From Anaerotignum lactatifermentans (GTDB taxonomy: Bacteria; Bacillota; Clostridia; Lachnospirales; Anaerotignaceae): a stretch of DNA of 64,000 bases. The notes below the pieces were generated by a model that worked only from the letters and a program-made list of their open reading frames with translations, had not been told where the DNA came from and did not search any database. Positions 8,727 to 18,262 of the stretch are shown one piece after another; positions within the stretch are counted from its first letter, which is position 1; the number at the start of each line of letters is the position of its first letter. The DNA is taken from positions 1-64,000 of the forward strand of contig NZ_JACSNY010000010.1 in NCBI RefSeq assembly GCF_016902535.1, in the 5' to 3' direction. Both the position numbers and the translations under genes were made by a program.

Positions 8727-10362
8727 AAAGACGCTGCGCGGCCGGTTTCAGAACCTGGCCATCACAAAGCGGATTACCATATTGTACGGCGGCATTTTTT
8801 CGCTGTCTTTAATGATGATAAGCCTGTTCTTTTTTGTCAATATCACGATTCTGGAACAAAATAACGTAAGAGAGCAGCTGGAAAGCACTATCCGGAATAT
8901 CGAGGAATATCTGGATCAAGGCGGGACACTGACCAATGAGGTTCTGGAGCAGCTGCTGGACAACAAATATGTGGAAGTCAGCGTATTTTGCATTGACGAG
9001 AACAAAGGCTACAACAGCCATGTAGGAGAGATCCCTTCTTTTATCCAGAATCCTGTCGGTATTCTGGAACAGGCGACACAGCCTCCCAACGTAATTGATG
9101 CTTTATTAGGCAAAAATGACAGCGGAGAGGGTACTGAGATTTCCGGCGAAAGAAAGGTGCAGGAGGAAAAGGAAGGATCAAAGGATTTTCGCATCCGTTC
9201 TATCCGGGAAACAGGAAAGGATTTTCAGGAATTTGTTCTGGATGGCATCAATGGGCAGCAGTTTATGCTCATCAATGCGACCTACAAAGCCGGGGAAGAG
9301 GTTTACCGAATTCAGGTATTCAAACAGCTGAATGGGAATGGATATTTTATCCGGAATTTCCTGTTTAAAATGGTGCTGGCCGATCTTCTGGGGATTTTCT
9401 GTGCTTTTTTGGCGGGACGGTATGTCAGCCGCCGGGTGCTGAAGCCTGTGGAGCAGATTCGTACTACGGCGGAGCGTATCAGTATTGAGGATTTGAGCCA
9501 GAGGATCGATCTGGAAGGCCCAGATGACGAGATGCGGGAGCTTTCCCAGACCTTTAACTCCATGATTGACCGTCTGGAAGTGGCCTTCCAAAAGCAGAAT
9601 CAGTTTGTTTCTGATGCCTCCCATGAACTGCGTACGCCCATTTCTGTCATTCAGGGCTACGCCAACCTGATTAACCGCTGGGGCAAGAGCAATCCGGAGG
9701 TTTTGCAGGAATCCATTGATTCCATCCTGAGCGAGACGGAGCATATGAAGGAACTGATCCAGAATCTGCTGTTTCTGGCAAAAAGCGACCAGAACCGGAT
9801 GAATACCAAGAAAGAACCCATGTTCCTGAATGATGTGGCGAAGGAAACGGCCAGAGAAATGGAACTTCTGGACAGCAGACGGGAGATCACCTACGAAGAG
9901 GAAGGTCTGGCAGAGGTTTATGGCGATGTGGATCTTCTGAAGCAGATGCTTTGGATTTATGCGGAAAATGCCCTGAAATACACGGCGGAGGACGGCAAAA
10001 TACAGATTCGTGTCTGGAAGGATAAGAAATACGGCTATGTTTCTGTAAAAGACAACGGCGTTGGCATCGCCAAGGAAGAACAGGACAAGATCTTTGACCG
10101 GTTCTACCGGGCCGATAAATCCAGAAACAAAGAGATTTCCGGCACAGGACTGGGGCTGGCCATCGCTTTGTGGATTGCCCATAGTCATGACGCCCAGATA
10201 CAGGTGGAAAGCAGCCCGGGAGAAGGGTCCGCCTTTATTACGAAATTCCGGTTGTATGAAAAACCGGCAGAGCCGAAAAATGGCAAAAAAGAAGAAAAGA
10301 AAAAAACGATGAAGCAGGAGGAAGTTCTTGTGGAGGAACAGCATCCTGCGGAAGAGAAATAA
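8710..10362 (+). CDS. Sensor histidine kinase with HAMP domain
   Basis: The 550-residue membrane kinase has a first membrane segment at about 23-45, an extracellular sensor region of about 160 residues with no recognised domain, a second membrane segment at about 213-232, a HAMP linker, HisKA with the phospho-acceptor H305 (SDASHELRTPIS) and an HATPase domain (NALKYT, DNGVGIAKEEQDKIFDRFYRAD split by G1, GTGLGLAIA). The C-terminal 40 residues are a charged Lys/Glu-rich tail that is unusual for the family. It is the partner of the preceding response regulator and ends at an intrinsic terminator. Confidence 0.93.
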   Translation: MSKTNKKTLRGRFQNLAITKRITILYGGIFSLSLMMISLFFFVNITILEQNNVREQLESTIRNIEEYLDQGGTLTNEVLEQLLDNKYVEVSVFCIDENKGYNSHVGEIPSFIQNPVGILEQATQPPNVIDALLGKNDSGEGTEISGERKVQEEKEGSKDFRIRSIRETGKDFQEFVLDGINGQQFMLINATYKAGEEVYRIQVFKQLNGNGYFIRNFLFKMVLADLLGIFCAFLAGRYVSRRVLKPVEQIRTTAERISIEDLSQRIDLEGPDDEMRELSQTFNSMIDRLEVAFQKQNQFVSDASHELRTPISVIQGYANLINRWGKSNPEVLQESIDSILSETEHMKELIQNLLFLAKSDQNRMNTKKEPMFLNDVAKETAREMELLDSRREITYEEEGLAEVYGDVDLLKQMLWIYAENALKYTAEDGKIQIRVWKDKKYGYVSVKDNGVGIAKEEQDKIFDRFYRADKSRNKEISGTGLGLAIALWIAHSHDAQIQVESSPGEGSAFITKFRLYEKPAEPKNGKKEEKKKTMKQEEVLVEEQHPAEEK

Positions 10363-10369
10363 AGAAAAG

Positions 10370-10406
10370 TCCGACATCTTGTGTAAGAAAGATGCCGGAT
10401 TTTTTT
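10370..10406 (+). terminator. Intrinsic terminator of the two-component operon
   Basis: The stem TCCGACATCTT / AAGATGCCGGA, with one mismatch, is followed by seven T residues. Confidence 0.88.
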
Positions 10407-10462
10407 GTGAAGGCATATCCCAACTTTGTTGGCCATATATTGGGTAACAGGAGGGATGAGCA

Positions 10463-11285
10463 ATGACGCAGCGCAGGAAAAGAACGTACCCGCCATACCG
10501 GCGGAAGGGAGCAAAACGGAGAACGGAGGCCAGCCGGATGGAAAAGGGACGGGATTTGTTTTTGTTCCGGCTGTATATCGTGATGGTGGTCGGCGGGGCA
10601 GTGACACTGCTGTCCTTTTTTCATACGGAGACATCAGAGCAGTTTATCCAACAGGTGAAGGAGACCATCTCCTATCAGATTCCGGCGGAGGAGATTTGGG
10701 AAAAGAAGGAGGCGCTGGCGGTATTTTTGGAGGAACGCCAGCTGACGTTGCCCGTCTTGTCGCCCAAAGAGGAGAAAATCTTTGTGCCGGAGGAAGAAGG
10801 AACGCCCTAGTCCTGTGCTGGCCGTAAGCTGGATGCCAAAAATGGAGGAATGGATATTGCCGTTGGAGGGGACTGTGACCTCTTCCTGCGGGGAACGGAC
10901 CAGTCCTATGGTGGGAGAGACGGAGTTCCATGACGGGCTGGATATTGCCGTGGCCGAAGGGACGCCAGTGGCGGCGGTGAAAAGTGGAGAGGTGACCGGC
11001 GTAAGGGAATCGGAGACGCTGGGGCTGGCGGTGACCTATCTGACCACAGACGGCTTTGAGATTACTTATGCTCATTTGCAGAAGGCGCTTGTTTCCCCGG
11101 GGGAGAGCGTAAAGCAGGGGCAGACCGTGGCGCTGTCCGGCAGCAGCGGCTGGTCCACAGGCCCTCATCTTCATTACCGGGTGAAAAAGGACGGTGTGAT
11201 TTTGGACCCGATGGTGTTTGTGGATTTGCCTGTGACGGCGGAGGTGGAGGCGGAATATGCGGCAAGAGGAGAAAAAATGCCGTGA
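10463..11285 (+). pseudogene. Membrane-anchored M23 (LytM) peptidase, split by a +1 frameshift
   Basis: Two adjoining frames make one plausible 273-residue M23 protein. The first (ATG 10463, preceded by AGGAGGG) encodes a basic N-terminus, one membrane segment (LYIVMVVGGAVTLLSFF) and a linker, and stops at TAG 10808-10810. The second continues in the +1 frame and contains the LytM domain with the zinc and catalytic motifs HDGLD and PHLHY, but has no credible start of its own. The junction CCC TAG T lies 3 bases after AAGGA, the arrangement of the prfB +1 frameshift signal: a slip from CCC to CCT would join EEEGTP to SPVLAV. It may be a recoded gene, a disrupted gene or a sequence error. The likely role is peptidoglycan processing at the cell surface. 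Confidence 0.75.
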
Positions 11286-11354
11286 TTTTTCGTGCAAAAG
11301 ACCGGATTTTCCTGTATGATGGTATAGGAACGAAGAAGCAAGGGAGGAAAACCG

Positions 11355-12806
11355 GTGAAACGGGTACTGATGGATATTTCCGGGGAACTTTCCCGTATCG
11401 TGCTGATGGAGCAGGGAGAGCCCGCGGAAGTATATTATGAAAGCAAGGCGGAGGCAAGTCTGGTGGGGAATATTTATGCCGGAAGAGTGGAAAATGTAAT
11501 CCCCACTTTGCAGGCGGCTTTTGTGGATATTGGGGTGGAAAAAAACGCCTATTTGTATTATGGAAAAAAGAGAGCCGCCTCTGACGAGGAAAAAACAAAC
11601 CGGCCCAAGGCGGGGGAAACAGTGCTGGTGCAGGTGGAAAAGGACGCTGTCGGAGAAAAGGGCGCTGTTTTGACAAGGGAGATTTCCTTTGCCGGGAAGT
11701 TTCTGGTGCTGCTGCCGGGAGAGGCGGGGGAGATCGGCATTTCCCGCAAGATTGCCAAAGAGGAGGAACGGCAGAGGATCCGGGGGATTTTGGAACAGAT
11801 CCTGCCCAAAGAGCATGGCGTGATTGTGCGGACCAACGGAGCGGGACGGGTCGAGCCCGCCTTTCAGGCGGAACTGGGTCAGCTGCTGGAAAAATGGAAT
11901 TGTCTGAAGCAGGCGGAATATCGGAAACCGCCGGCGCTTTTATGGCGGGAAAATCTGCCGGCGCTGAAGGCGGCCAGAGACTTTTATGCCGCCGATGTGG
12001 ATTCCTTTGTGGTCAATGACAAAGAGACTTATGAAAAACTGTTGGAAACAGGGGATTTCAATGGGGAAGGCCAACCGAAGCTGGAACTCTATCAGGATAA
12101 GATCCCGCTGTTTTCCGCCTTTTATGTGGAAAGCAAGCTGGAAAAGGCACTACAGCAGAGGGTATGGCTGAAAAGCGGCGGTTTCCTGGTCATTGAGGAA
12201 ACAGAGGCCTGCGTGGTTATGGATGTGAATACAGGCAAGATCAACGGCAAGGGCGATCTGGAAAAGACCATCCGCAAAACCAATCTGGAGGCAGCGGAGG
12301 AAGCGGCCAGACAGATGCGTCTGAGGAACTTGTCCGGCATCATCATCATTGATTTTGTGGACATGGTCCATGAGGAGGATCGCCGGCTGGTGACAAAGAC
12401 TCTGGAGATGGCTGTAGCCAAAGACCGGATCAAAACGGTGGTGGTAGGCTTGACCCAGCTGGGCCTGATGCAGGTGACCAGAAAGAAAACAAGACCCTCT
12501 CTGCTGCGTCAGATCAGTACAAAGTGCCGCAGCTGCGAAGGCAGCGGCAGAGTGTTTTCGCCGGAATGGATTGTGGCGAAAATGCGGCGGGAAACGAGGA
12601 CGATACTTGCCGGCGGAATGTGTCCCGGGCTTTTGGTCCATGGCGACCGGCGGCTGCTGGCGGCTTACGCGGGAAAGGACGGCTGCTTTCTGCGGCAGAT
12701 GGAAGAGGAGTATCTGGCGTCTGTCACTCTTTGTGAGCAGGAAGGGGCGGCGTATGGTTGGTACGACCTGGAGCGGCAGGAAAAAAGAATCGGCAAAGAA
12801 TCTTGA
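11355..12806 (+). CDS. rng: Ribonuclease E/G family endoribonuclease
   Basis: The 483-residue protein matches RNase G in length. It has an N-terminal S1 RNA-binding domain (about 35-115, GNIYAGRVENVIPTLQAAFVDI region), the 5' sensor/RNase H-like region, the catalytic metal-binding acids in VMDVNTGK and IIIDFVDM, and the zinc-link CRSC motif near residue 393. It cleaves single-stranded AU-rich RNA in rRNA maturation and mRNA decay. The start is GTG at 11355, 7 bases after AGGGAGG at 11341. It follows the M23 gene by 69 bases and ends at a strong terminator. Confidence 0.93.
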   Translation: MKRVLMDISGELSRIVLMEQGEPAEVYYESKAEASLVGNIYAGRVENVIPTLQAAFVDIGVEKNAYLYYGKKRAASDEEKTNRPKAGETVLVQVEKDAVGEKGAVLTREISFAGKFLVLLPGEAGEIGISRKIAKEEERQRIRGILEQILPKEHGVIVRTNGAGRVEPAFQAELGQLLEKWNCLKQAEYRKPPALLWRENLPALKAARDFYAADVDSFVVNDKETYEKLLETGDFNGEGQPKLELYQDKIPLFSAFYVESKLEKALQQRVWLKSGGFLVIEETEACVVMDVNTGKINGKGDLEKTIRKTNLEAAEEAARQMRLRNLSGIIIIDFVDMVHEEDRRLVTKTLEMAVAKDRIKTVVVGLTQLGLMQVTRKKTRPSLLRQISTKCRSCEGSGRVFSPEWIVAKMRRETRTILAGGMCPGLLVHGDRRLLAAYAGKDGCFLRQMEEEYLASVTLCEQEGAAYGWYDLERQEKRIGKES

Positions 12807-12828
12807 TTTTTCATGCAATAATGGCAAC

Positions 12829-12857
12829 AAACCCCCGTCTTTGGCGGGGGTTTTTCG
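12829..12857 (+). terminator. Intrinsic terminator after rng
   Basis: The hairpin AAACCCCCG / CGGGGGTTT has a seven-base loop and ends in TTTTT. Confidence 0.92.
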
Positions 12858-12900
12858 TTTTATTTGTATAGAATACACGGCAGGATGCAAGAATTGTTTC

Positions 12901-12929
12901 TTGACAGGTATGTAAAAAAGCTATAAAAT
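12901..12929 (+). promoter_or_regulatory. Promoter of rny
   Basis: TTGACA at 12901-12906 and TAAAAT at 12924-12929 are separated by 17 bases. The leader is about 75 bases long. Confidence 0.75.
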
Positions 12930-13011
12930 AAAAAAGGTGTATTATGCACTGCTTATGGCGAAGTGAAACAAAAACGTACTTTGAAAACAAAATATAGAGG
13001 AGGTGTTTTTC

Positions 13012-14550
13012 ATAGAACCGATAAGTATTATCTGTGCTGTGGTAGGCCTTCTTCTTGGGGTGATTGCAGGTGTTTTTTACAGAAAACGGATTGCGGAAGC
13101 AAAGGTTGGCGTGGCGGAAGAGCGTGCCAATAAGATCGTGGAAGAAGCAGTAAAAGATGCGGAGGCAAGAAAAAAAGAAATTCTCCTGGAAGCGAAGGAA
13201 GACAGCATCAGAACAAAAAATGAACTGGAAAAAGAAGTTCGTGACAGAAGAAACGAACTGCAAAGAAATGAAAGACGTATGTTCCAGAAGGAAGAAGCGC
13301 TGGACAGAAAGACCGAAGCGCTGGAGCGCAAGGAAGAACAGATGTCCAAAAAGCTGGACGAACTGGAAAAACAGAAGGAAGAAGCCAAGGAGCTGCGGGA
13401 AAAGCAGCTGCAGGAACTGGAACGCATTTCCGGTCTGACAACGGAAGAAGCGAAGAACTATATCCTGGCTATGGTGGAAACCGACGTCAAACACGAAGCA
13501 ACGCTGATGATCAAGGAAATCGAAAGTAAGGCCAAAATGGAGGCGGACAAACGTTCCAGAGAGATCGTTGCCAACGCCATCCAGAGATGCGCTGTGGATC
13601 ATGTGGCGGAAACGACCGTTTCTGTGGTACAGCTGCCCAATGATGAAATGAAGGGCCGTATCATTGGCCGTGAGGGCAGAAATATCCGCGCGCTGGAAAC
13701 ATTGACCGGCATCGACCTGATTATTGACGATACACCGGAGGCAGTGATCCTGTCCGGTTTTGATCCTGTCCGCAGAGAAATTGCCAGAATCGCGCTGGAA
13801 AAACTCATTGTGGACGGCCGTGTCCATCCTTCCCGTATTGAGGAAATGGTGGAAAAGGCCAAAAAAGAAGTGGAGACCATCATCAGAGACGAGGGCGAAG
13901 CGGCTACCTTCGACACCGGCGTCAATGGGCTTCATCCCGAGCTGGTAAGACTGCTGGGGAAACTGAAATACAGAACAAGCTATGGTCAGAACGTACTGAA
14001 ACATTCCATCGAAGTGGCCCATCTGGCTGGCCTGATGGCGGCAGAATTGGGTGTAGACGTGAATATGGCCAAGAGAGCTGGTCTGCTTCATGATATCGGC
14101 AAGAGCGTCGATCATGAAATGGAAGGTTCTCATGTCAGCATCGGCGTAGGGCTGCTGAAGCGCTACAAGGAATCCCATCTGGTCATCAATGCGGTGGAGG
14201 CCCACCACGGAGATGTGGAACCCCAGAGCATTATTGCCGTACTGGTACAGGCTGCGGATGCTATTTCCGCCGCAAGACCCGGGGCAAGACGGGAGACTTT
14301 GGAATCTTACATCAAGCGGCTGCAGAAGCTGGAAGAGATCGCCGATAATTTCAAGGGCGTTGAAAAATCTTTCGCAATTCAGGCTGGTCGCGAATTGCGG
14401 ATCGTCATAATTCCGGAGGATGTCAGCGACGAAGGCATGACGCTTCTTGCGCGGGAGATCGCCAAGAAGATCGAGGAGGAGCTGGAATATCCGGGCCAGA
14501 TCAAGGTAAACCTGATCCGGGAAACAAGAGCGGTAGATTACGCGAAATAA
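13012..14550 (+). CDS. rny: Ribonuclease Y
   Basis: RNase Y is the membrane-anchored endoribonuclease that starts mRNA decay in Firmicutes. It shows an N-terminal membrane helix ([18 protein letters not shown]), a long charged coiled coil (about 30-150), a KH domain with [15 protein letters not shown], and an HD domain with [10 protein letters not shown] and [12 protein letters not shown]. The start is odd: the ribosome site GGAGG at 12999-13003 points, with 8 bases spacing, to the codon ATA at 13012. The only standard start nearby, GTG 13003, overlaps the ribosome site itself. I chose 13012 (512 residues) as a near-cognate start; 13003 would give 515. Confidence 0.9.
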   Translation: MEPISIICAVVGLLLGVIAGVFYRKRIAEAKVGVAEERANKIVEEAVKDAEARKKEILLEAKEDSIRTKNELEKEVRDRRNELQRNERRMFQKEEALDRKTEALERKEEQMSKKLDELEKQKEEAKELREKQLQELERISGLTTEEAKNYILAMVETDVKHEATLMIKEIESKAKMEADKRSREIVANAIQRCAVDHVAETTVSVVQLPNDEMKGRIIGREGRNIRALETLTGIDLIIDDTPEAVILSGFDPVRREIARIALEKLIVDGRVHPSRIEEMVEKAKKEVETIIRDEGEAATFDTGVNGLHPELVRLLGKLKYRTSYGQNVLKHSIEVAHLAGLMAAELGVDVNMAKRAGLLHDIGKSVDHEMEGSHVSIGVGLLKRYKESHLVINAVEAHHGDVEPQSIIAVLVQAADAISAARPGARRETLESYIKRLQKLEEIADNFKGVEKSFAIQAGRELRIVIIPEDVSDEGMTLLAREIAKKIEEELEYPGQIKVNLIRETRAVDYAK

Positions 14551-14560
14551 GAAATCAGAA

Positions 14561-14603
14561 AATACAGAGAGAATTTCATGGAGATTCTCTCTGTTGTATT
14601 TTA
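14561..14603 (+). terminator. Intrinsic terminator after rny
   Basis: ACAGAGAGAAT pairs with ATTCTCTCTGT across a nine-base loop and is followed by a T-rich tract. Confidence 0.75.
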
Positions 14604-14623
14604 CGCGGAAAGAGAGGAAGCGC

Positions 14624-15019
14624 ATGAAAGAATGGAAATCCTTTTCCTTTCGGTACGGGCGGAACGATGGGCAGATGGCCTGGTACCGTCTGGATGACGA
14701 AAAGGGACTGAATATCGGCATTGACCTCTATGATGGGGAGGAGCACAGTCTGCGCTGTGAACCGGAACAGAGCTGGGCGGAGCGTCTGGCGGCACTGCTG
14801 GCGGCGCATCAGGTGGAAAAATGGGACGGCTTTTATGATATTGACACCTGTATGTGCGCCGGGGATTCCTGGGTATTCCATGCCTACGCCAAGGATGGGC
14901 AGGAGATCCATGCCATGGGACATTCCCAATATCCGGAGGGCTTCTGGGAAACAAAGGCGGCGCTGGACGAGCTGTTTCTGGCGTTGATGGCGGAATACGA
15001 AAAAGGGGAGCAAGGCTGA
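14624..15019 (+). CDS. Hypothetical protein, 131 residues
   Basis: I do not recognise this protein. ATG at 14624 follows AGAGAGG with good spacing. It is soluble and rich in aromatic and acidic residues (WYRLDDEKGLNIGIDLYDGE, WDGFYDIDTCMCAGDSWVFHAYA), with no membrane segment or known motif. It sits alone between the rny terminator and a convergent terminator shared with rqcH. Codon use is like that of its neighbours, so it is probably a real resident gene. Confidence 0.7.
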   Translation: MKEWKSFSFRYGRNDGQMAWYRLDDEKGLNIGIDLYDGEEHSLRCEPEQSWAERLAALLAAHQVEKWDGFYDIDTCMCAGDSWVFHAYAKDGQEIHAMGHSQYPEGFWETKAALDELFLALMAEYEKGEQG

Positions 15020-15031
15020 GCCCCTCCAAAG

Positions 15032-15077
15032 AAAAAGCATGACACTCTTTGAAATTCAAGGAGCGCCATGCTTTTTT
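15032..15077. terminator. Bidirectional intrinsic terminator
   Basis: AAAGCATG at 15034 begins a 20-base arm that pairs through G-U wobbles with an arm ending CATGCTTT, with A and T runs outside. It separates two convergent genes. Confidence 0.85.
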
Positions 15078-15081
15078 CTGT

Positions 15082-16848
15082 TTATTCTGTTTTCAGCTGT
15101 TCGATAAGTTCTTCTTTTGGTGTGATATAAATGGTTTTATTGGTAAGATAAATGACCATGCCGGGCTTTGCGCCGTTGGGTTTTTTCACGTTTTTGCGCA
15201 GGGTATAGTCCACGGGTACCATAGAGCTGTTTTTGGCCTTGCTGTAATAGGCCGCCAGAGAGGCCGCTTCCTCCAGCGTGGGAACGGGTACTTCCCCTGT
15301 GCCGTTGGTGCGGATGATGACATGGGAGCCGGGGATCTCTTTGGTGTGCATCCAGATATCCGTAGGTTCCGCCGTCCGCAGGGTCAGTTCGTCGTTTTGC
15401 AGATTGCTTTTTCCCACCAGAATTTCAAATCCATCTGAGGAAATGTAGCGCATGGGCTTCGCCTTCTTGGGTTTCTGCTGGCCTTTTTTCAAAGGCTGTC
15501 TGCGGATGAAGCCGCTTTCTGCCAGCTCGGTACGGATTTCCGCCAGATCGGCGTCGTCCTTTACGGCATCCAGGGCGTTGAGGACGCTTTCCAGATAGGC
15601 CAGTTCCTCGTCATTCTGTTTCTGCTGGATCTCCATGGCCGTCAGCGTACGTTTTGCCTTATTATATTTATTGAAATAAGACTGGGCGTTTTCCGCCGGT
15701 GTTTTTTCCGGGTCCAGACGGATCTCGATTTCCTTCATTTCCGGGTCATAGAAATTGATGGCACGGAAGGAGGCTGCTTTGGGAGGGATGGCGTAAATAT
15801 TGGCCGTAATCAGTTCCCCTTTCAGTTTCCATTTATCTTTTCCCGCCACATCCCGCAGGGTTTTCTGCTGGATGTCTTTTTTCTTGACGCACCGCTCGAT
15901 ATTGGTCATGACCAGACGGCGGGTGTCATGGGATTTCTGGCGGATATGAGCGGCATTGTCCCGCTCGGTGTAAAACACCTCCAGCAGTGCGGAGATGGTG
16001 GGGTATTCCTTTTTGGGCAGGCCCGCGAACTGGGTCATTTCCAATACGCCGAAGTCCAATGCCCGTCCGCCTTCCTTCTGATAATAAACGGCGGGAGAGA
16101 AATGGTTTTGCCGAACCTCTTCCATGACCTGCCGGAATGCGGAAAAGAGGGCCGTTTCCTGTTCTCCCTTTAACTGCACACAGGCGTCGGAGGCATCCAA
16201 ACCGGCCCGGTGGCAGATTTCCGCCGCCATAACGGGACTGATGCCGGTATAGGTTTTATAGAGGAATTCCTGCAGCTGCCGTCCCTCCTGTGTATGGAGC
16301 AGGGAGCGGAAAGAAGGTTCCTCCAGTTCCAGCGGATTTTTCTTGTCCTGAGAAGGCGGGAAGACATAGGTCTTGCCCGGCAGGACCTCCCGGACGGAGC
16401 TTTTTTCGTGGGAGACCCGCTTGATAGAGTCCAGTATTTTGTTATTTTCATCGGTCAGGATCAGGTTGCTGTGTTTGCCCATGATTTCCAGAATCAGGTT
16501 TTTCACCGTCAAATCGCCCATTTCGTTGGCGGATTCTATTTTCAGGATCAGGATGCGCTCGAAATCCGGCTGGCAGATATCCAGTATCCTGCCACCGGCA
16601 ATATGCTTGCGCAGTACCATGCAGAAAAGAGGGGCGGTCATGGGGTTTTCCCGGGCCTGCTCCGTAATATGGATCCGGGGATGGCCGGAATTGGCCGAGG
16701 CCAGTACCTTGTAGTTGGCGCCCATGCCCCGTACGGAAAATCGGATCTCATCGGCCAGGGGCTGATGGATTTTGTCGATTCTGCCGCCCACCAGTTTTTC
16801 TCTTAATTCCGCCGCAATGGCCGCGGTGGTAATGCCGTCCAGTGCCAT
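15082..16848 (-). CDS. rqcH: NFACT protein RqcH (ribosome-associated quality control)
   Basis: The 588-residue protein has NFACT-N (MALDGITTAAIAAELREKLVGGRIDKI), the HhH and coiled-coil M domain (about 270-440) and the NFACT-R domain (SSDGFEILVGKSNLQND, WMHTKEIPGSHVIIR). In Bacillus RqcH binds obstructed 50S subunits and recruits tRNA-Ala to add C-terminal alanine tails. Bacillus has Asp97-Arg98 at the functional site; here it reads E97-R98 (DFERIL). Older annotations call it a fibronectin-binding protein. It is transcribed alone. Confidence 0.9.
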   Translation of the reverse strand: MALDGITTAAIAAELREKLVGGRIDKIHQPLADEIRFSVRGMGANYKVLASANSGHPRIHITEQARENPMTAPLFCMVLRKHIAGGRILDICQPDFERILILKIESANEMGDLTVKNLILEIMGKHSNLILTDENNKILDSIKRVSHEKSSVREVLPGKTYVFPPSQDKKNPLELEEPSFRSLLHTQEGRQLQEFLYKTYTGISPVMAAEICHRAGLDASDACVQLKGEQETALFSAFRQVMEEVRQNHFSPAVYYQKEGGRALDFGVLEMTQFAGLPKKEYPTISALLEVFYTERDNAAHIRQKSHDTRRLVMTNIERCVKKKDIQQKTLRDVAGKDKWKLKGELITANIYAIPPKAASFRAINFYDPEMKEIEIRLDPEKTPAENAQSYFNKYNKAKRTLTAMEIQQKQNDEELAYLESVLNALDAVKDDADLAEIRTELAESGFIRRQPLKKGQQKPKKAKPMRYISSDGFEILVGKSNLQNDELTLRTAEPTDIWMHTKEIPGSHVIIRTNGTGEVPVPTLEEAASLAAYYSKAKNSSMVPVDYTLRKNVKKPNGAKPGMVIYLTNKTIYITPKEELIEQLKTE

Positions 16849-16970
16849 GGCTCTTCCTCCTTTTTGTCGTTATTTTTCTTCAGAAAAATAGTATAGCATG
16901 GTTTTGGATACGTTAAAAGAAGAAAGATTAAAATTTCATTAAAAATAATGGATACAATCGGCAATTTTCC

Positions 16971-16999
16971 TTGTCAAAGAGAGTGTGTCTGCGTATAAT
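16971..16999 (+). promoter_or_regulatory. Promoter of the yicC-remA-gmk-rpoZ-priA operon
   Basis: TTGTCA at 16971-16976 and TATAAT at 16994-16999 are 17 bases apart, giving a leader of about 100 bases before yicC. Confidence 0.8.
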
Positions 17000-17109
17000 A
17001 GAAATCACGACAGAAGGCGGAAGCTGGATAAAATCCCGCTTCATGAGGAAATGAGGCGAAGATAATATAAAACAGCCCATCGACGATTTTTAGAAAAGGA
17101 CGGAAAATT

Positions 17110-17997
17110 ATGAGTGGAAATGTTAGAAGCATGACGGGCTATGGCCGGGGCGAGCATATTGCGGAGGACAGAAAGTTTGTTGTGGAGATGAAATCAGTCA
17201 ATCACCGCTACAACGATATGACCGTAAAACTGCCCAGATCTCTGGCAAGTCTGGAGGATAAGATCAAAAAACGGGTAATGCAGGATGTATTCCGCGGCAA
17301 AACCGATATTTACATCAGCTTTGAGACTTTTTCCGCGGAGGATGTGGAGGTCAAGCTCAATGAGGCGCTGGCGGCGGCCTATGCCGAAAAGCTGCGGGCG
17401 CTGGAAGTACTCTTTGGGGAATCCTGTTCCGATAAGGTGACTCTGGCGGCAAAATTCCCCGATGTCATCACCGTGGAAAAAACCCAGAAGGAAGAGGAAG
17501 TCATCTGGGCGGCGCTGCTGCCCGCGCTGGAAGAGGCTGTGGGAAACTTTGTTTCCATGCGGTCGGCGGAAGGCGAAAACCTGAAAAACGATATTTTAGG
17601 CAAGGCCGCGCGGATTGAGCGTCTGGTGGCGGAAGTAAAAGAATACGCGCCGCAGGTAGTGGTGGAATATCAGGAGAAGCTGATGGGACGCCTGAAGGAA
17701 TTGCTGGATGGCGTAGATGTGGACCCCCAGCGGGTAGCGACGGAAGTGGCTATCTTCGCGGACAGAGGCTGTGTGGATGAGGAAATCACCCGTCTGGAAA
17801 GCCATCTGGTACAGCTGCGGGAGATTCTGGAAAAAGGCGGACAGGTAGGCCGGAAACTGGATTTCCTGATCCAGGAGATGAACCGGGAATCCAATACCAT
17901 TGCCTCCAAGGCTAACGATATCCGTCTGGTGAAGGCAACCATCGAGTTAAAGAGCGAGATCGAAAAAATCCGGGAGCAGATCCAGAATTTGGAGTGA
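17110..17997 (+). CDS. YicC/YloC-family endoribonuclease
   Basis: The 295-residue protein begins with the family signature SMTGYGRG followed by [13 protein letters not shown], and ends with the conserved DUF1732 region ([24 protein letters not shown]). Family members are endoribonucleases acting in RNA decay. It leads the classical Firmicute gene order yicC-remA-gmk-rpoZ-priA, with the next gene 4 bases away. Confidence 0.92.
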   Translation: MSGNVRSMTGYGRGEHIAEDRKFVVEMKSVNHRYNDMTVKLPRSLASLEDKIKKRVMQDVFRGKTDIYISFETFSAEDVEVKLNEALAAAYAEKLRALEVLFGESCSDKVTLAAKFPDVITVEKTQKEEEVIWAALLPALEEAVGNFVSMRSAEGENLKNDILGKAARIERLVAEVKEYAPQVVVEYQEKLMGRLKELLDGVDVDPQRVATEVAIFADRGCVDEEITRLESHLVQLREILEKGGQVGRKLDFLIQEMNRESNTIASKANDIRLVKATIELKSEIEKIREQIQNLE

Positions 17998-18001
17998 TGT
18001 T

Positions 18002-18262
18002 ATGGAACGCATCCAGTTTTTAAATATTGGTTATGGAAACGTTGTATCCGCTAACCGGGTCATTGCTATTATCAGCCCTGATTCCGCGCCGGTGAAGCGG
18101 ATCATGCAGGAAGCGAAAGAAAAAGGAAATCTGATCGACGCCACCTACGGCAGAAAGACAAGATGCGTGATCGTTATGGATAACGGTCATGTGGTGCTTT
18201 CACCGAATATGCCGGAAACGGTAGGCGGCAGATTGTCGGCGGAGCAGAAGGGGAATGTGTAA
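18002..18262 (+). CDS. remA: RemA/DUF370 family regulator
   Basis: This 86-residue protein matches RemA ([28 protein letters not shown]), which in Bacillus subtilis is an oligomeric DNA-binding activator of biofilm matrix and osmoprotection genes. Its role in a clostridial host is not known from sequence. Its stop codon overlaps the start of gmk, so the two are translationally coupled. Confidence 0.93.
   Translation: MERIQFLNIGYGNVVSANRVIAIISPDSAPVKRIMQEAKEKGNLIDATYGRKTRCVIVMDNGHVVLSPNMPETVGGRLSAEQKGNV

Noticed and set aside
10426-10827. An alternative frame overlapping the first half of the M23 gene
   Set aside because: The frame from 10463 has the better ribosome site, a clear membrane anchor and continuity with the LytM part.
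12811-14721. A 636-codon open frame antisense to rny
   Set aside because: It has a Phe/His/Gln-rich composition typical of a reversed coding strand and would cover the rny promoter.
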